From assembly GCA_947044405.1 (NCBI GenBank), contig CAMRHE010000458.1:1337271-1401270 (forward strand): 64,000 nucleotides of DNA, in the 5' to 3' direction. Source of the DNA: Leptodactylus fallax (lineage: Eukaryota > Chordata > Amphibia > Anura > Leptodactylidae). Position numbers and translations under genes: made by a program. Positions 11,033 to 21,420 of the stretch are shown here, in pieces. Below the pieces are notes generated by a model. The model saw nothing but the letters and a program-made list of their open reading frames with translations. It was not told the origin of the DNA and did not search any database. Each line of letters starts with the position of its first letter. Within the stretch, counting starts at the first letter, position 1.

Positions 11033-11076
11033 GTTTCGGGGTTTACAACGTTCAGGAGAACGCACCCCTTCGTCAG
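11033..11076 (-). ncRNA. Hammerhead-ribozyme-like core (degenerate) in PLE-type terminal sequence
   Basis: On the minus strand CTGACGA (11076-11070) is followed by A, then GGGG (11068-11065), a ~23-nt loop, CCCC (11041-11038) and GAAAC (11037-11033), then GCG. CUGANGA...GAAA is the conserved catalytic core of the hammerhead ribozyme, with the G4/C4 pairing as stem II. PLEs are known to carry such motifs in their terminal repeats. Stems I and III are not convincingly closed here. No PLE coding sequence lies next to it, so this is a stand-alone remnant. Confidence 0.4.
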
Positions 11077-11595
11077 ATCTACATAGATAATAATAGAAAA
11101 ATAATACAAAAAAAAAACATATATTTAATTTAAAAGAAGTGAAATTACAGTAAAATTCATTGCAAGAAAAGGTAATAGACAACCTTAATATTACTGTGCC
11201 TATAGTTTGTTATAATCATCAGAAATCATGCTATTTTCTTACAAACCAGACAAAATAGTTTCAATAAAAAACTCATTAGCTTTATATGTTACAAATGTGA
11301 CAAATGTTAGAGTGGATCAACTTTAAGACAGTACTTGATATTGTATTACACATTATCTTTTTATGTATATCATTATGTTTGTCTAGATATTTCTTCTCAT
11401 ATTACAAAAAAGGACTTAAACATTGACTTGTGAGTATAAGGGAGAGCTATTTGTATTTCTCTTCCATATATAAATATGGCTTCAGTAGTTAAAACAATAT
11501 AAAACAATATAAAAAATATGGTCAAGACAAGGAGCTTACCTCGGTAGCGCTGTGTGTATAGCATACTAGTGGTGAACGCGGGGAGTGGGAGGTCT

Positions 11596-11751
11596 TATAA
11601 AGGTACAGTATGCCATCGCTCTTGGAGTTTCATTATTCCACTGTGGTAGAATGTTCCATCCTTCTCCTCCAAAAAGTCCTTTACGGAGTCCGTCCATGAC
11701 GGCTTCATCAGAAGGAAAATGACTTCCACCAAGGTGCCTTTTCATCTGTGG
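11596..11751 (-). pseudogene. mariner transposase pseudogene, C-terminal piece
   Basis: The minus strand continues the mariner transposase begun at 19817-19960 and interrupted by the hAT-like element. Beginning at the duplicated 8-bp site it reads Q-M-K-R-H-L-G-G-S-H-F-P-S-D-E-A-V, typical of the region after the PDLAPSDYHLFP block of mariner. After one frameshift near 11665 the frame continues to FYHSGIMKLQERW, with a stop near 11596. Mariner transposases cut and paste through a D,D34D triad; the first catalytic Asp is not preserved here. It is inactive. Confidence 0.85.
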
Positions 11752-11971
11752 CAGAGGCGTAGCTAGCGGAGGGGGGCAGAGGGGGCGGCTGCCCTGGGCC
11801 CAGTGACGTTTTGGGGCCCAACCTGGGGCCGCCATTAATACATCCTTTATTTCTAACTAAATCACAGAGGGTGCATATCCATTCCCCTACAGGCATATGT
11901 CACAGAATTGGAGTGGAATTCAAAAAAATAATATAATAAAACTTAACATTTATTATAATCTAATAAAAGTT

Positions 11972-12376
11972 ATATAAATAACCTCCCCTCTTGTATTCAT
12001 AATACCCCGTAATAACCCTTATATAAATGACCCCCCCATCGTCATAATGATAATGCCCCCTAATGAATCCTCCCTTTATAGTTATAATTCCCCCTCCTAT
12101 CCACCCCTTATACTATTAATATACACACAACTGCACTAAAAAAAAGAAAAAAAAAGTCATACTCTCCTGCGATGCTGATGAATGGAGCCACCGCTTCCTC
12201 CCAGTCCACACACAGGACGTCTGTGTCTGAGCGCGGGCGGCGCGATGTTGCACCGCCTGTGTGAGAAGCAGACATCGTCTGTGGTCTCGGGAACTTGTAA
12301 ACCGCAAGCCCCATGTGGCTTGCGGTTTACAATACTGTGAAGTTGCAGGATACGTTTTAACTAGATCGGTGTCTGC
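11972..12376. repeat. Outer inverted segment B, left copy
   Basis: About 405 bp that reappear in reverse complement at 18142-18545. Landmarks are 'tgtaaaccgcaagcc' and the GC-rich block with 'gacgtctgtgtctgagcg'. It contains a short internal hairpin (ttgtaaaccgcaagcc...ggcttgcggtttacaa, 12295-12330). Spurious open frames on the minus strand lie in this repeat. Confidence 0.8.
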
Positions 12377-13270
12377 AAACTCATAAATAGAACAAATCTG
12401 ATTCCAGCCCAATACTTGCATCCCATATAGATTACCCAAAGCTATAATTAACACATCAGCTGAATGTCTGGTGTCAGAGCAGTATGTGCAACTCCAAGAT
12501 CACCTAGTCTGATATACACACAGCAGTGCTGAGAGTCATTTATCCCAGCACCACTTAATAAGCTAATGCCTGGTGTAAGAGCAGTAATGCAGCTCCAAAA
12601 TCACCTCTAATAAAAGTGGACAAGCCACTGTTTATGTGAGTGTCTAAAAAATATATCGTATTGTGATGACGATCACTGGAAACTCATAAACTGAACAAAT
12701 CTAATTCCAGCCCACTACTCGCATCCCATATAGATTACCCAAAGCTATAATTAATACATCAGCTGAATATCTGGTGGCAGAGCAGTATGTGCAGCTCCAA
12801 GATCACCTAGGCTGGTATACAAACAGCAGTGCTGAGAGTCATTTATCCCAGCACCACTTAATAAGCAAAAGCCTTGTGTAAGAGCAATAGTGCAGCTCCA
12901 AAATCACCTAAGCTGCTATACAAACAAAGTGTTAAGAGTAATAAATCACAGCACCAACTTGCAAGCTCTAAACAGCTAAGCAAACAAACAGCGCTGAGAA
13001 CAATGGATCCCAGTGCCGATTTAAAATCTCAACGCGTTTCTCTCATTAGAATATTTAAATGAGTTCATCAGGAGCACATAGAAGTGATTATATATACCAC
13101 ATAGCAGGACCTATAATCTCCAAATGCTACCCCTGCCTCTAGAACCTGGCAGTGATAAAGCTAGATCCCAGCGTTAGAGTCCATCCCCCTATGCCTAACT
13201 CCCCTCTGATTCTCAGGCAATTAGGTACAATCACAACATTCAGAAAGCAGTAAAAACTGCAGTTCCCGGG
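12377..13270 (-). repeat. PLE terminal arm, left (inverted)
   Basis: About 894 bp, the reverse complement of 17101-17996. It consists of about two tandem copies of a ~301-bp unit (the marker 'ctccaaaatcacct' recurs at about 12594 and 12895) plus a unique inner part. PLEs are known for long terminal repeats (pLTRs) in direct or inverted arrangement; here they are inverted. A hammerhead-like core lies at 13036-13071. Confidence 0.85.
13036..13071 (-). ncRNA. Hammerhead-ribozyme-like motif, left PLE arm
   Basis: Minus strand: CTGATGA (13071-13065), stem II ACTCATT / AATGAGA (six Watson-Crick pairs with an A-A mismatch next to the core), then GAAAC (13040-13036) and GCGTTG. This matches the hammerhead core CUGAUGA...GAAA. 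Cleavage activity cannot be judged by eye; stems I and III are short or not evident, as described for PLE hammerheads that may act as dimers. Confidence 0.65.
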
Positions 13271-16200
13271 TCTGACGAAGTTAATTCAGCTAAGTGGCTA
13301 GAGGAGGCTAAAGCAGTATTCTCAGAAAGAGAATTTACACATACAGAACAGTTGGGATCCCTAAGGGATACCTTTAAATATCTAACTAAAATTTATAGAG
13401 ATCATGTAAGGATTTGGTGGGAAGTACAGGGTCTCACCAATTATTTGGAACACAAAATTATTCCCAGTGGACTTAGAAATCCAATACAGCCCTCAAAAAG
13501 GGTTAGAACCCCACAATTGTGTGGTCTGTGGGAGAAAGAAATTACAGAGTCTTCCCTGCGACTTATCTCACTGTTACTAGACGAGGAAAAGAATAATCTG
13601 ATTAAATCCACCAACACTCTGAAAGAAACTATTGATCATTCTCAGGCGACCCTAAGTTCTTGAAAAAAGAACGTGAATTACAAATGAATATTGATAAATA
13701 TACACACTACATTAAACAAAGAAAACATCAACAATTTCAGAGAGACCTTTTAGAATTTAGGGAGAATAGAGCCTATTTGGGATTAGCTAGACCCCTGGGT
13801 ACGAATGATCCCTCCTCCTCAGAATACGATATATCTGATACGGAGAGACCAGTACGCTCCGCAGGGAAAAATAAGGGTAGAGTCCCTACAAACACTTTGA
13901 GAGGTAGGGGGAGGAGGAATAGAGAGGCTGACTCTACAGGCTCAAGAAATCCAGTATCGGGGGTTTTTTTAGCACAAGGGACCCCATTACACAATATCTA
14001 CTGAGGGGCCGCCCCGAGAGTCAACCCCAAACATCGTCCCAGAGCTAAATCAGGAGAGTATGGGGGATGAATTACAGATAATTAATTTATCGGATCGTTT
14101 GCTAACAGAGGATGAGAGAATGGTATTGGAAAAGGGATTGTCGTTTGTTGCGACCAATAAATTCAATTTATTTACATGGGTCAAGGACCTAACACTTTTT
14201 ACGAGAAAGCTACGTTGGTCTAAATATATGACCATCATGAGACAAGATAAGGCTGTTGAGCTAGGAGTTGAAGTAGAAGATCCTCAGGGGTTAGAGGTGT
14301 TAGAGGATCTCCTGGATAAGGGACAGGGATTAAGAGGCCCAGGGCCTTTCACTGATTTACATGTGAAAAGTACGGCCACTCCTCCACCATGTGATAAGGC
14401 CCATACGGCACATTTTTGAAAAAATGGTCATAGATGAATTTACTAAGATCGCACAATTACCATTATCTCATAAAATTAATCTATCAGGGACACAACTTAG
14501 GGCGCTGTTGACTCTTGAGGGTGACGACACAATAGTCATCAAACCGTCTGATAAAGGGGGTAATGTCGTCATCCTCGAGAGACAGGCCTATATTAGGATG
14601 TGTAGAGATATTTTGGACAAAGGGGATAACTAGAGAGTGTTACCAGAGGATCCCACTATATGTTTTTCACGTGAATTACAGGATATCCTTGATCAGGCAA
14701 GAGTTGATGATCTGATTAATAGGAAAGAATGGGAATACATGAGCCCACGTTTTCCAAGGATTGCCACATTTTACAGTTTGCCAAAGGTACATAAGGGGTA
14801 TGATCCCCTTAAAGGACGTCCTATTGGCTCGGGCATCGACGGCATTACACAGGGGGTCAGTGCATATTTAGATCAAGTACTGCGCCCGTTCGTAACATCT
14901 TTACCGTCGTATGTCCGAGACACTATGGACGTCCTGAGGCATCTGGAGGATATCAATGTGCCTAGGGGAACGTTTTTGGCATCCTTGGACGTGGAGGCGC
15001 TTTAAAGCTCCATACCCCATGATAAGGGGCGTGGGGCTGTGGTGCATTTTCTTAAGTCACGTGCTCTTCATCTGAGTTCCCATAATGAGCTGATCATGAC
15101 CTTACTCCATTTCATCCTGACACACAATTATTTTGTGTTTGACCGGCGCTTCTTCCACCAGCTGCAGGGTACTGCCATGGGCAGCCCTGCAGCCCCTACT
15201 TATGCCAACTTGTTTTTAGGATGGTGGGAGGAGCACCGTGTCTTTACTGAGTCACACGGGGAGTGGACATCTAACATCCTCGTGTGGCTTAGATATATAG
15301 ATGATATCCTGATTCTTTGGACGGGAACTGTGGAATCCTTCTGGAGCTTTGTAGACGGACTTAACTGTAATGACCTTAACTTGAAATTCACGGCATGTAT
15401 TGATGCTCCGTCCATTACATTTTTGGACCTTAAGATCTATATTAGGGAAGGTGGGATCATTGAGACCACACTATTTCGCAAGGACACAGCGACAAATAGT
15501 CTGCTGAGGTGGGACAGACTATTGGCACATCCTGCCCCCCTCAGGAGAAGTATCCCCAAAGGACAGTTCCTGCGGGTATGCAGGAACTGTTCTAACTTTC
15601 AGGATTATCAGACACAGGCCCAAGCCTTGGAGCGGCGCTTTATTAATCGAGGTTATCCAAGGAATGTTCTGCATGAGGCACTGGACTTTGCCACTAGATG
15701 TGATAGAAAATCTCTTTTAGCACCCAAACCGAGGGATGAGAATAAGGGGTTGATTAGGATGATAGGGACCTTTGATCAAGCCTTGGGAGAGGTTATTAAG
15801 GCCCTTCGGTTTTTTTGGGACATTTTAAGGCAGGACCCAATGATTAGGGACACTATTACCACACAAGCGTCAGTTACTTACCGTCGTGGCCGTAATTTAA
15901 GGGATAGACTAATACATGGTCATCTCGAACCTGTTAAATCGACTCTCACGTGTTTGGGAAGTAATCGGCCAGTAGGGACACATAAGTGCGGTAACTGTAG
16001 AGCGTGTGACTACATTAAAGGTGGTAAAGTAGTGAAGGCGTCAGCTACGGGGGCAGAGTTTCAGATTAGAGATTTTGCCAATTGCAGGACGATGGGAGTT
16101 GTGTATGTTGCGACGTGTACATGCCCACTCAATTATGTGGGGAAGACGAAGAGGGAATTACGACGGAGAATCCTTGATCATGCCGGGAATATTACGCGTA

Positions 16201-16415
16201 GGGAAGAACGCCCTCTTAGTCTTCATGTGTGGCAACAACATGGAGGTGACCCTATGTCGATTAAATTTCAAGTTATAGAAGTTATCCGTAAACCGACCCG
16301 GGGTGGTGATTGGGACCGGAGGATACTTCAAAAGGAAGCACAATGGATCTTCCGCTTTAACAGTGTAAGGCCAAAGGGTCTCAATGATGGGATCTCTTTT
16401 GCTCCATTTATTTAA
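13271..16415 (+). pseudogene. Penelope-like element reverse transcriptase with GIY-YIG endonuclease (Neptune type), broken
   Basis: The ORF opens just inside the left arm and runs about 1,045 codons, with frameshifts near 13660, 14010 and 14390. Stops lie at 14631-14633 (TAG, probably a Trp codon) and 15003-15005 (TAA in LASLDVEAL*SSIPHD, normally Tyr). RT motifs in order: IATFYSLPKVHK (~14770), FLASLDVEAL, QGTAMGSPAAPTYAN (~15164) and the catalytic WLRYIDDILILW (~15283). A Cys-rich linker THKCGNCRACDYI (~15980) follows, then the GIY-YIG nuclease VVYVATCTCPLNYVGKTKR (~16100). The endonuclease would nick target DNA to prime reverse transcription. The last 458 codons (15039-16415) are intact. 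The inverted arms on each side are its pLTRs. Confidence 0.92.
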
Positions 16416-17100
16416 GAACATTCTATCCCTTGTGAATATAAGAGGGGCGATTTATATTCTGGTTTAAGATCAAAGTATGGACATTAGGGGAGGTAGCATG
16501 TTGTAATAATATAAAAGAGGGTATTTACCTATTTAGTATAGGGGTAGGAACTGGTTAAGATGACTCTTTTATCTGTCCATCTATAGAATATGCGCCAGTA
16601 ATCAGGTTTATATCATTTGTCTATTCTATAGGGGGTTGTGTAGTATCTTTTGGTGGTTACCTAGTTTCTATAACATATGTTTCTGCATAGTTGATAGTGT
16701 AGATCTGGATGTAATAATACATTCATTCTTTAATATATGTCTGTGACATCTGAGATTGTTGGTGGTGACATGTGTGTTGTTAGATACACTGCTATCCTCC
16801 CCCCTTGCTTTTAGAAGCAATCGCTCTTTGATATACATTACAATAAGATCAGTTGTTCCTTTTATCTATGTGATCGTTTATCTAGGATAACTCTGTTTTA
16901 GTCTCCACATGACCATTGTTTATTATGGCAACAGGCCATGCCCCCTAGTGACGAGACGGAGCTGGGCGAGCATTATCATTTTATTGGCTCATTTTCAGTG
17001 TACGCCCCTCAGGTGGGTGGAGCCTGTACCAGGCGCTTTGGCTTAAAACTACATCCGAGTGCAGTGTGAGCGTCGGATATCCAGGGCTCACCATTAGAGC
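16416..17100. other. PLE 3' untranslated region, no gene
   Basis: Between the endonuclease stop and the right inverted arm. AT-rich first, then a G/C-richer block (about 16930-17100) next to the arm. No coding or RNA gene recognised. Confidence 0.5.
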
Positions 17101-17996
17101 CCCGGGAACTGCAGTTTTTACTGCTTTCTGAATGTTGTGATTGTACCTAATTGCCTGAGAATCAGAGGGGAGTTAGGCATAGGGGGATGGACTCTAACGC
17201 TAGGATCTAGCTTTATCACTGCCAGGTTCTAGAGGCAGGGGTAGCGTTTGGAGATATTATAGGTCCTGCTATGTGGTATATATAATCACTTCTATGTGCT
17301 CCTGATGAACTCATTTCAATATTCTAATGAGGGAAACGCGTTGAGATTTTAAATCGGCACTGGGATCCATTGTTCTCAGCGCTGTTTGTTTGCTTAGCTG
17401 TTTAGAGCTTGCAAGTTGGTGCTGTGATTTATTACTGTTAATGCTTTGTTTGTATAGCAGCTTAGGTGATTTTGGAGCTGCACTATTGCTCTTACACAAG
17501 GCTTTTGCTTATTAAGTGGTGCTGGGATAAATGACTCTCAGCACTGCTGTTTGTATACCAGCCTAGGTGATCTTGGAGCTGCACATACTGCTCTGCCACC
17601 AGATATTCAGCTGATGTATTAATTATAGCTTTGGGTAATCTATATGGGATGCGAGTAGTGGGCTGGAATCAGATTTGTTCAGTTTATGAGTTTCCAGTGA
17701 TCCTCATCACAATACGATATATTTTTTAGACACTCACATAAACAGTGGCTTGTCCACTTTTATTAGAGGTGATTTTGGAGCTGCATTACTGCTCTTACAC
17801 CAGGCATTAGCTTATTAAGTGGTGCTGGGATAAATGACTCTCAGCACTGCTGAGTGTATATCAGCCTAGGTGATCTTGGAGTTGCACATAGGGCTCTGAC
17901 ACCAGACATTCAGCTGATGTGTTAATTATAGCTTTGAGTAATCTATATGGGATGCAAGTATTGGGCTGGAATCAGATTTGTTCTATTTATGAGTTT
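17101..17996 (+). repeat. PLE terminal arm, right
   Basis: About 896 bp, the reverse complement of the left arm, beginning 'cccgggaactgcag' and including the hammerhead-like core at 17302-17337. From about 17465 a ~303-bp unit ('ggtgattttggagctgca') is repeated in tandem, the second copy starting at 17768 and continuing just beyond this arm to about 18072. Confidence 0.85.
17302..17337 (+). ncRNA. Hammerhead-ribozyme-like motif, right PLE arm
   Basis: CTGATGA (17302-17308), stem II ACTCATT / AATGAGG (six Watson-Crick pairs, A-G next to the core), GAAAC (17333-17337), then GCGTTG. It is the mirror of the motif at 13036-13071. The two copies differ by a few loop and closing bases but keep every core base. 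Confidence 0.65.
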
Positions 17997-18141
17997 CCAG
18001 TGATCTTCATCACAGTACCATATATATTTTTAGACACTCACATTAATAGTGGCTAATCCACTTTTATTAGATTATAATAAATGTTAAGTTTTATTATATT
18101 ATTTTTTTGAATTCCACTTTATTTCAAACTGGATCGATGTC
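17997..18141 (+). repeat. Segment present only between arm and B on the right side
   Basis: This ~145 bp ends a tandem unit and includes 'ttttattagattataataa' followed by 'atgttaagttttattatatt'. The reverse complement of that tail lies on the left side at about 11930-11971, but there it is outside segment B, not between B and the arm. The order therefore differs between the two sides. Confidence 0.6.
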
Positions 18142-18545
18142 TGCAGACACCGATCTAGTTAAAACGTATCCTGCAACTTCACAGTATTGTAAACCGCAAG
18201 CCACATGAGGCTTGCGGTTTACAAGTTCCCGAGACCACAGACGATGTCTGCTTCTCACACAGGCGGCGCAACATCGCGCCTCCCGCGCTCAGACACAGAC
18301 GTCCTGTGCGTGGACTGAGAGGAAGCGGTGGCTCCATTCATCAGCATCGCAGGTGAATATGACTTTTTTTTTCTTTTTTTTTAGTGCAGTTGTGTGTATA
18401 TTAATAGTATAAGGGGGAATTATAACTATAAAGGGAGGATTCATTAAGGGGCATTATCATTATGACGATGGGGGGTCATTTATATAAGGGTTATTACGGG
18501 GTATTATAAATACAAGAGGGGGAGGTTATTTATATAAGGAGCCAT
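18142..18545. repeat. Outer inverted segment B, right copy
   Basis: Reverse complement of 11972-12376. Begins in 'gcagacaccgatctag', next to a small palindrome (atcgatgtctgcagacaccgat, roughly 18133-18154). Confidence 0.8.
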
Positions 18546-18602
18546 TAGGGGGCATCATTTATATTACGAGGCATTATGAACATAAGGGGGTGGTCATTGA
18601 TA

Positions 18603-18992
18603 TAAGGAGCCGCAACGGTTTTGGAAATCGCAGTGCGTCTGCTGCACGTATTTTTCCACAATGTGTGGATGGGATTTGCTAGAATGCCACAGTTTTTTTC
18701 TGTGGGTTTTCGCCACATGGGGCCCCATCCCATCCCCACTTTGCAGTAAAATACATGCAGCGGATACGCTGCGATTTCCAAAACAGTCGCAGTTTTGGAA
18801 ATCGCAGCATGTCAATTATACCTATGGAAATGCCAGCGGTTTCCCTATAGATATAATTGAAGCAGAAAGTCCGCAGAGGAAACCTCTGCAAACATTCTGT
18901 GCAAAGTGCTTCAGGAAGAACTGCGATTCGTCGCCGTCACTTTTTTTCCCACAGCTGTTTTTTGCTGTGGGACGCCACGAGGGGCCTTGGCC
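18603..18992 (-). mobile_element. Harbinger-like MITE (GGCC..CCCCA family), left end unclear
   Basis: The right end GGGGCCTTGGCC is followed by TTA (18993-18995). The interior has the family hallmarks 'ttttggaaatcgcagcatgt', 'cagaggaaacctctg' and 'tatacctatggaaatgcc', shared with 23375-24094, 43027-43275 and 53586-53958. Short open frames on both strands inside it recur in the other copies and are not genes. Confidence 0.7.
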
Positions 18993-18996
18993 TTAA

Positions 18997-19310
18997 GGCA
19001 TTTTCCAGCTCATTTTTATTGATGACCTATCCTCAGAATAAATCATCAATAAGAAAGAAGTGATTCCCCACTGATAAGCTGTAAGAAGGGGCTATGATGC
19101 CTGTTTATAGTGACCGTGTGATGTCATTCCAGTCTTGTCACATAGACGTGTATAGGACAAGGCTGTAGTTACATTACATGGCCGCTATAAAAAGAATGAC
19201 ACTATATAAACAGAGAAGTTGTCACGGCACTTACACAGGTACCACGGTTCATTCAAACAGCTGATCCTCGGGGTCCCGGGTATTGGAACCCCAATCATTT
19301 TTTTTCCCTT
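18997..19310. mobile_element. TTAA-type MITE, right end missing
   Basis: Starts after TTAA (18993-18996) with GGCATTTTCCAG and shares 'ttgatgacctatcc' and the later 'gctgatcc...ggtc' region with the complete copy at 53962-54344. It directly abuts the preceding MITE, exactly as in the 53.6-54.3 kb locus. No right terminus was found. Confidence 0.6.
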
Positions 19311-19334
19311 GCGTTTTTTTTTTCTTTTTAATTA

Positions 19335-19675
19335 CGAAACACCTGTGGCATTATTAATAAGTGTCACTATTTAAAGGGGTGCACAGGGAAGTTATTAATT
19401 TAAAGATGCACTTGGGGGTATTATTCATTATGAGGTGGTATATTATATATTTTATAATTGGGGGTAGCAGCAGGATTGGGGCTTTGTGTAGGTGAGGACA
19501 ATATGGGTCAGGTGCCTGGAAAAGTGAGGAGCCAAAGATGTCTGTGTTGCAAACTTTACAGAGACTGGAAGAAGTGGTCATGGCCATCCAGATAAAAGAT
19601 GGGGAATGTGAACGATTAGTCAGAGACGTCACCAGTAAGTCACTAAATGTTACTGCACTGTATTCACCTAAATCG
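19335..19675 (+). repeat. Dispersed repeat, copy 2 of 2
   Basis: Opposite-orientation partner of 7057-7400, lying near the right end of the hAT-like element. Landmarks: 'gaggagccaaagatgt', 'aaactttacagagactgg' and 'agtcagagacgtcacc'. Confidence 0.6.
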
Positions 19676-19816
19676 TCCGCAGAGCCCTGTGTAGAGCCGC
19701 TATATACCACTATACGCTCACCGTATACTCATAGTATCGGTATACGAACATGTCCAAGTTGGGGGCCCACTTGGACATGTTCACCCCCCTGTGCTGAACC
19801 CCTAGCTACGCCTCTG

Positions 19817-20120
19817 ATCTGTGGGAATAGGTGGTAGTCCGAGGGAGCCAAATCAGGGGAATAGGGTGGGTGCTGAAGCAGTTGGAAACCACAGGAGTGA
19901 ATTGCAGCCATTGCAACAGCCGATGTGTGATCTTCTCCATTTCCATATTTCAGCTTCACTACCTAACTTTAAAATGCTGTACCTGAAACAAAAAAAAATC
20001 AAAATAAATCTAGATTGCTCATGAGACCTTGCAAATAACTAAATAACATATTGCAGTGCAAAACAAGACCATGTGAAGAAGATTTCATGGGTGGGCTATG
20101 AACTTTTCAGGCGCCCCTCG
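19817..20120 (-). mobile_element. mariner element, 5' part, with transposase fragment split by hAT
   Basis: The terminal repeat CGAGGGGCGCCTGAAAAGTT (minus strand, from 20120) is followed outward by TA at 20121-20122. Downstream on the minus strand, after a deletion of the N-terminal half, the transposase resumes at about 19925 with AVAMAAIHSCGFQLLQH, then PPYSPDLAPSDYHLFP with the mariner D,D34D region. The frame is cut at the 8-bp duplicate and continues at 11751. The other terminal repeat of mariner is not evident. Confidence 0.8.
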
Positions 20121-20122
20121 TA

Positions 20123-20824
20123 TATGCATGAGAAAATGCCGTGTTGGAGTACAAAAACTGGAAAGAGAGTTTTGTTCATAAGTTATTTTATTTAGTGGTC
20201 TAAAGTAAACTAGATAATAGTATTTGTACAGAATGCTGTACATTGTTTCTCTATATGTGGAACAAATAAGCATTACAATCACTAAGAGTAATATGCACAT
20301 ACTGAAAAATCTACAGAGCATTAAACTTGCATTCTGGGAGAAGTATGAAGTCATATATCATATAATGGAGGTCCACAACTTTTTATACATTGTGAGTCAC
20401 ATTCAGCTATGGTGGGAACTATATTCCACTGAGAAATGAAGGATAGACATATCAAATATGGAGACATAAAAAAACAATGAAATGGAAAACATTTACAGAT
20501 AAATATTTTAGTGTGAAATTTGGCACACATCATGCCCACAAGACCTTGGAGGTCCAGGGTTTCAGGTATTATCTTTTTAATCAGAGACCGGCTGAGGTGA
20601 AAAAAGCGATCGTTACAATACTAAATGGCTGTTAGAAACCTATCTTTCCACACTCTACCAAAGATTATTTATCCGCCCAACAGCCATTGTTCTGGTCTGT
20701 GCAGTGGTGCTGGGGGAGATTGTGTACATACCACTAACACTCCTTTAACAAGTCCACATGACAGGGACCTTCACATTATAACATGAACATCTACAAACAA
20801 GCAAATGAAGGAGAAAATGTCCAA
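20123..20824. other. No gene recognised
   Basis: AT-rich spacer with only short, motif-less open frames on both strands. Confidence 0.5.
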
Positions 20825-21420
20825 TACAGGTTTGTGAACCCTTCAAAAATTTCAGTTTTCAAAATTTTGACCTAAATCTACATTAGAAGTCCTAAATGTA
20901 GTTAAAGAGAACCAGATCAAAAACATGAGTCTAAAATATTCAGTCCAGTGAATGGCAAAAGAGTGGGAACCTTTGCTTTCAATATCTTGTGTGAACCTTT
21001 GTATAGCAATAACTGCATCTAAACCTTTACGATAATTGTTGATTAATCCTGCACATCAGTTTCCTAAATTTTTAGCCCATACTTCCATACAAAACAGCTT
21101 AGCCTTTCCAAAACTTTAACTTTATTTTTCTTTAAACATTCTTTGGTAGAACAACATGTGTACTTAAGGTAATAGTCTTGCTCCTTGACCCATATTTTCT
21201 TGAGATTCAGCTCACAAACTGATGTTCTGCCATTTTCCTTTAGAATTTTCTGGTATAATTCAAAATTCATTAATGATAGCAACCTGCCTGGGCCAAGATG
21301 GAGCATAACACGCCCAAACACTGATACTAACACCATGTTCCTTTCTCCAAAAATAAAACTTCTTATTTGGACTAAAGGGCACTATTGTGGTGACACTGAT
21401 CAATGCTTGTCACTGCCAGA
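20825..21420 (-). mobile_element. Degenerate Tc1-like element (minus strand)
   Basis: The left end 'caggtttgtgaacccttc' matches, inverted, the right end of the Tc1 fragment at 9004-9725, and the subterminal 'aataactgcatctaa' is shared. On the minus strand a decayed transposase reads VFGRVMLHLGPGRLLSLMNF, then a weak SxxC.. region and KVKVLERLS near the usual PDL block. Many stops and no intact catalytic block. Likely the same family as 9004-9725. Confidence 0.65.

Larger units (their letters stand above)
11752..19816. mobile_element. hAT-like element, 8,065 bp, carrying a nested Penelope-like element
   Basis: The terminal inverted repeats are CAGAGGCGTAGCTAG (left) and CTAGCTACGCCTCTG (right), a perfect 15-bp pair, flanked by the 8-bp direct repeat ATCTGTGG at 11744-11751 and 19817-19824. 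An 8-bp duplication with CAGRGGCGTA-type ends is the hAT signature. Removing the element rejoins a mariner transposase reading frame, independent proof of the boundaries. No hAT transposase is visible, so it was moved in trans. Inside are inverted flanks (11972-12376 / 18142-18545), a Penelope-like retroelement (about 12377-17996), MITEs at 18603-19310 and a dispersed repeat at 19335-19675. Confidence 0.88.

Noticed and set aside
12874..17499. Near-identical 62-codon frames at 12874-13062 (+) and 17311-17499 (-)
   Set aside because: They are the same stretch of the PLE inverted arms read from both sides; conservation comes from the repeat, not from a gene.
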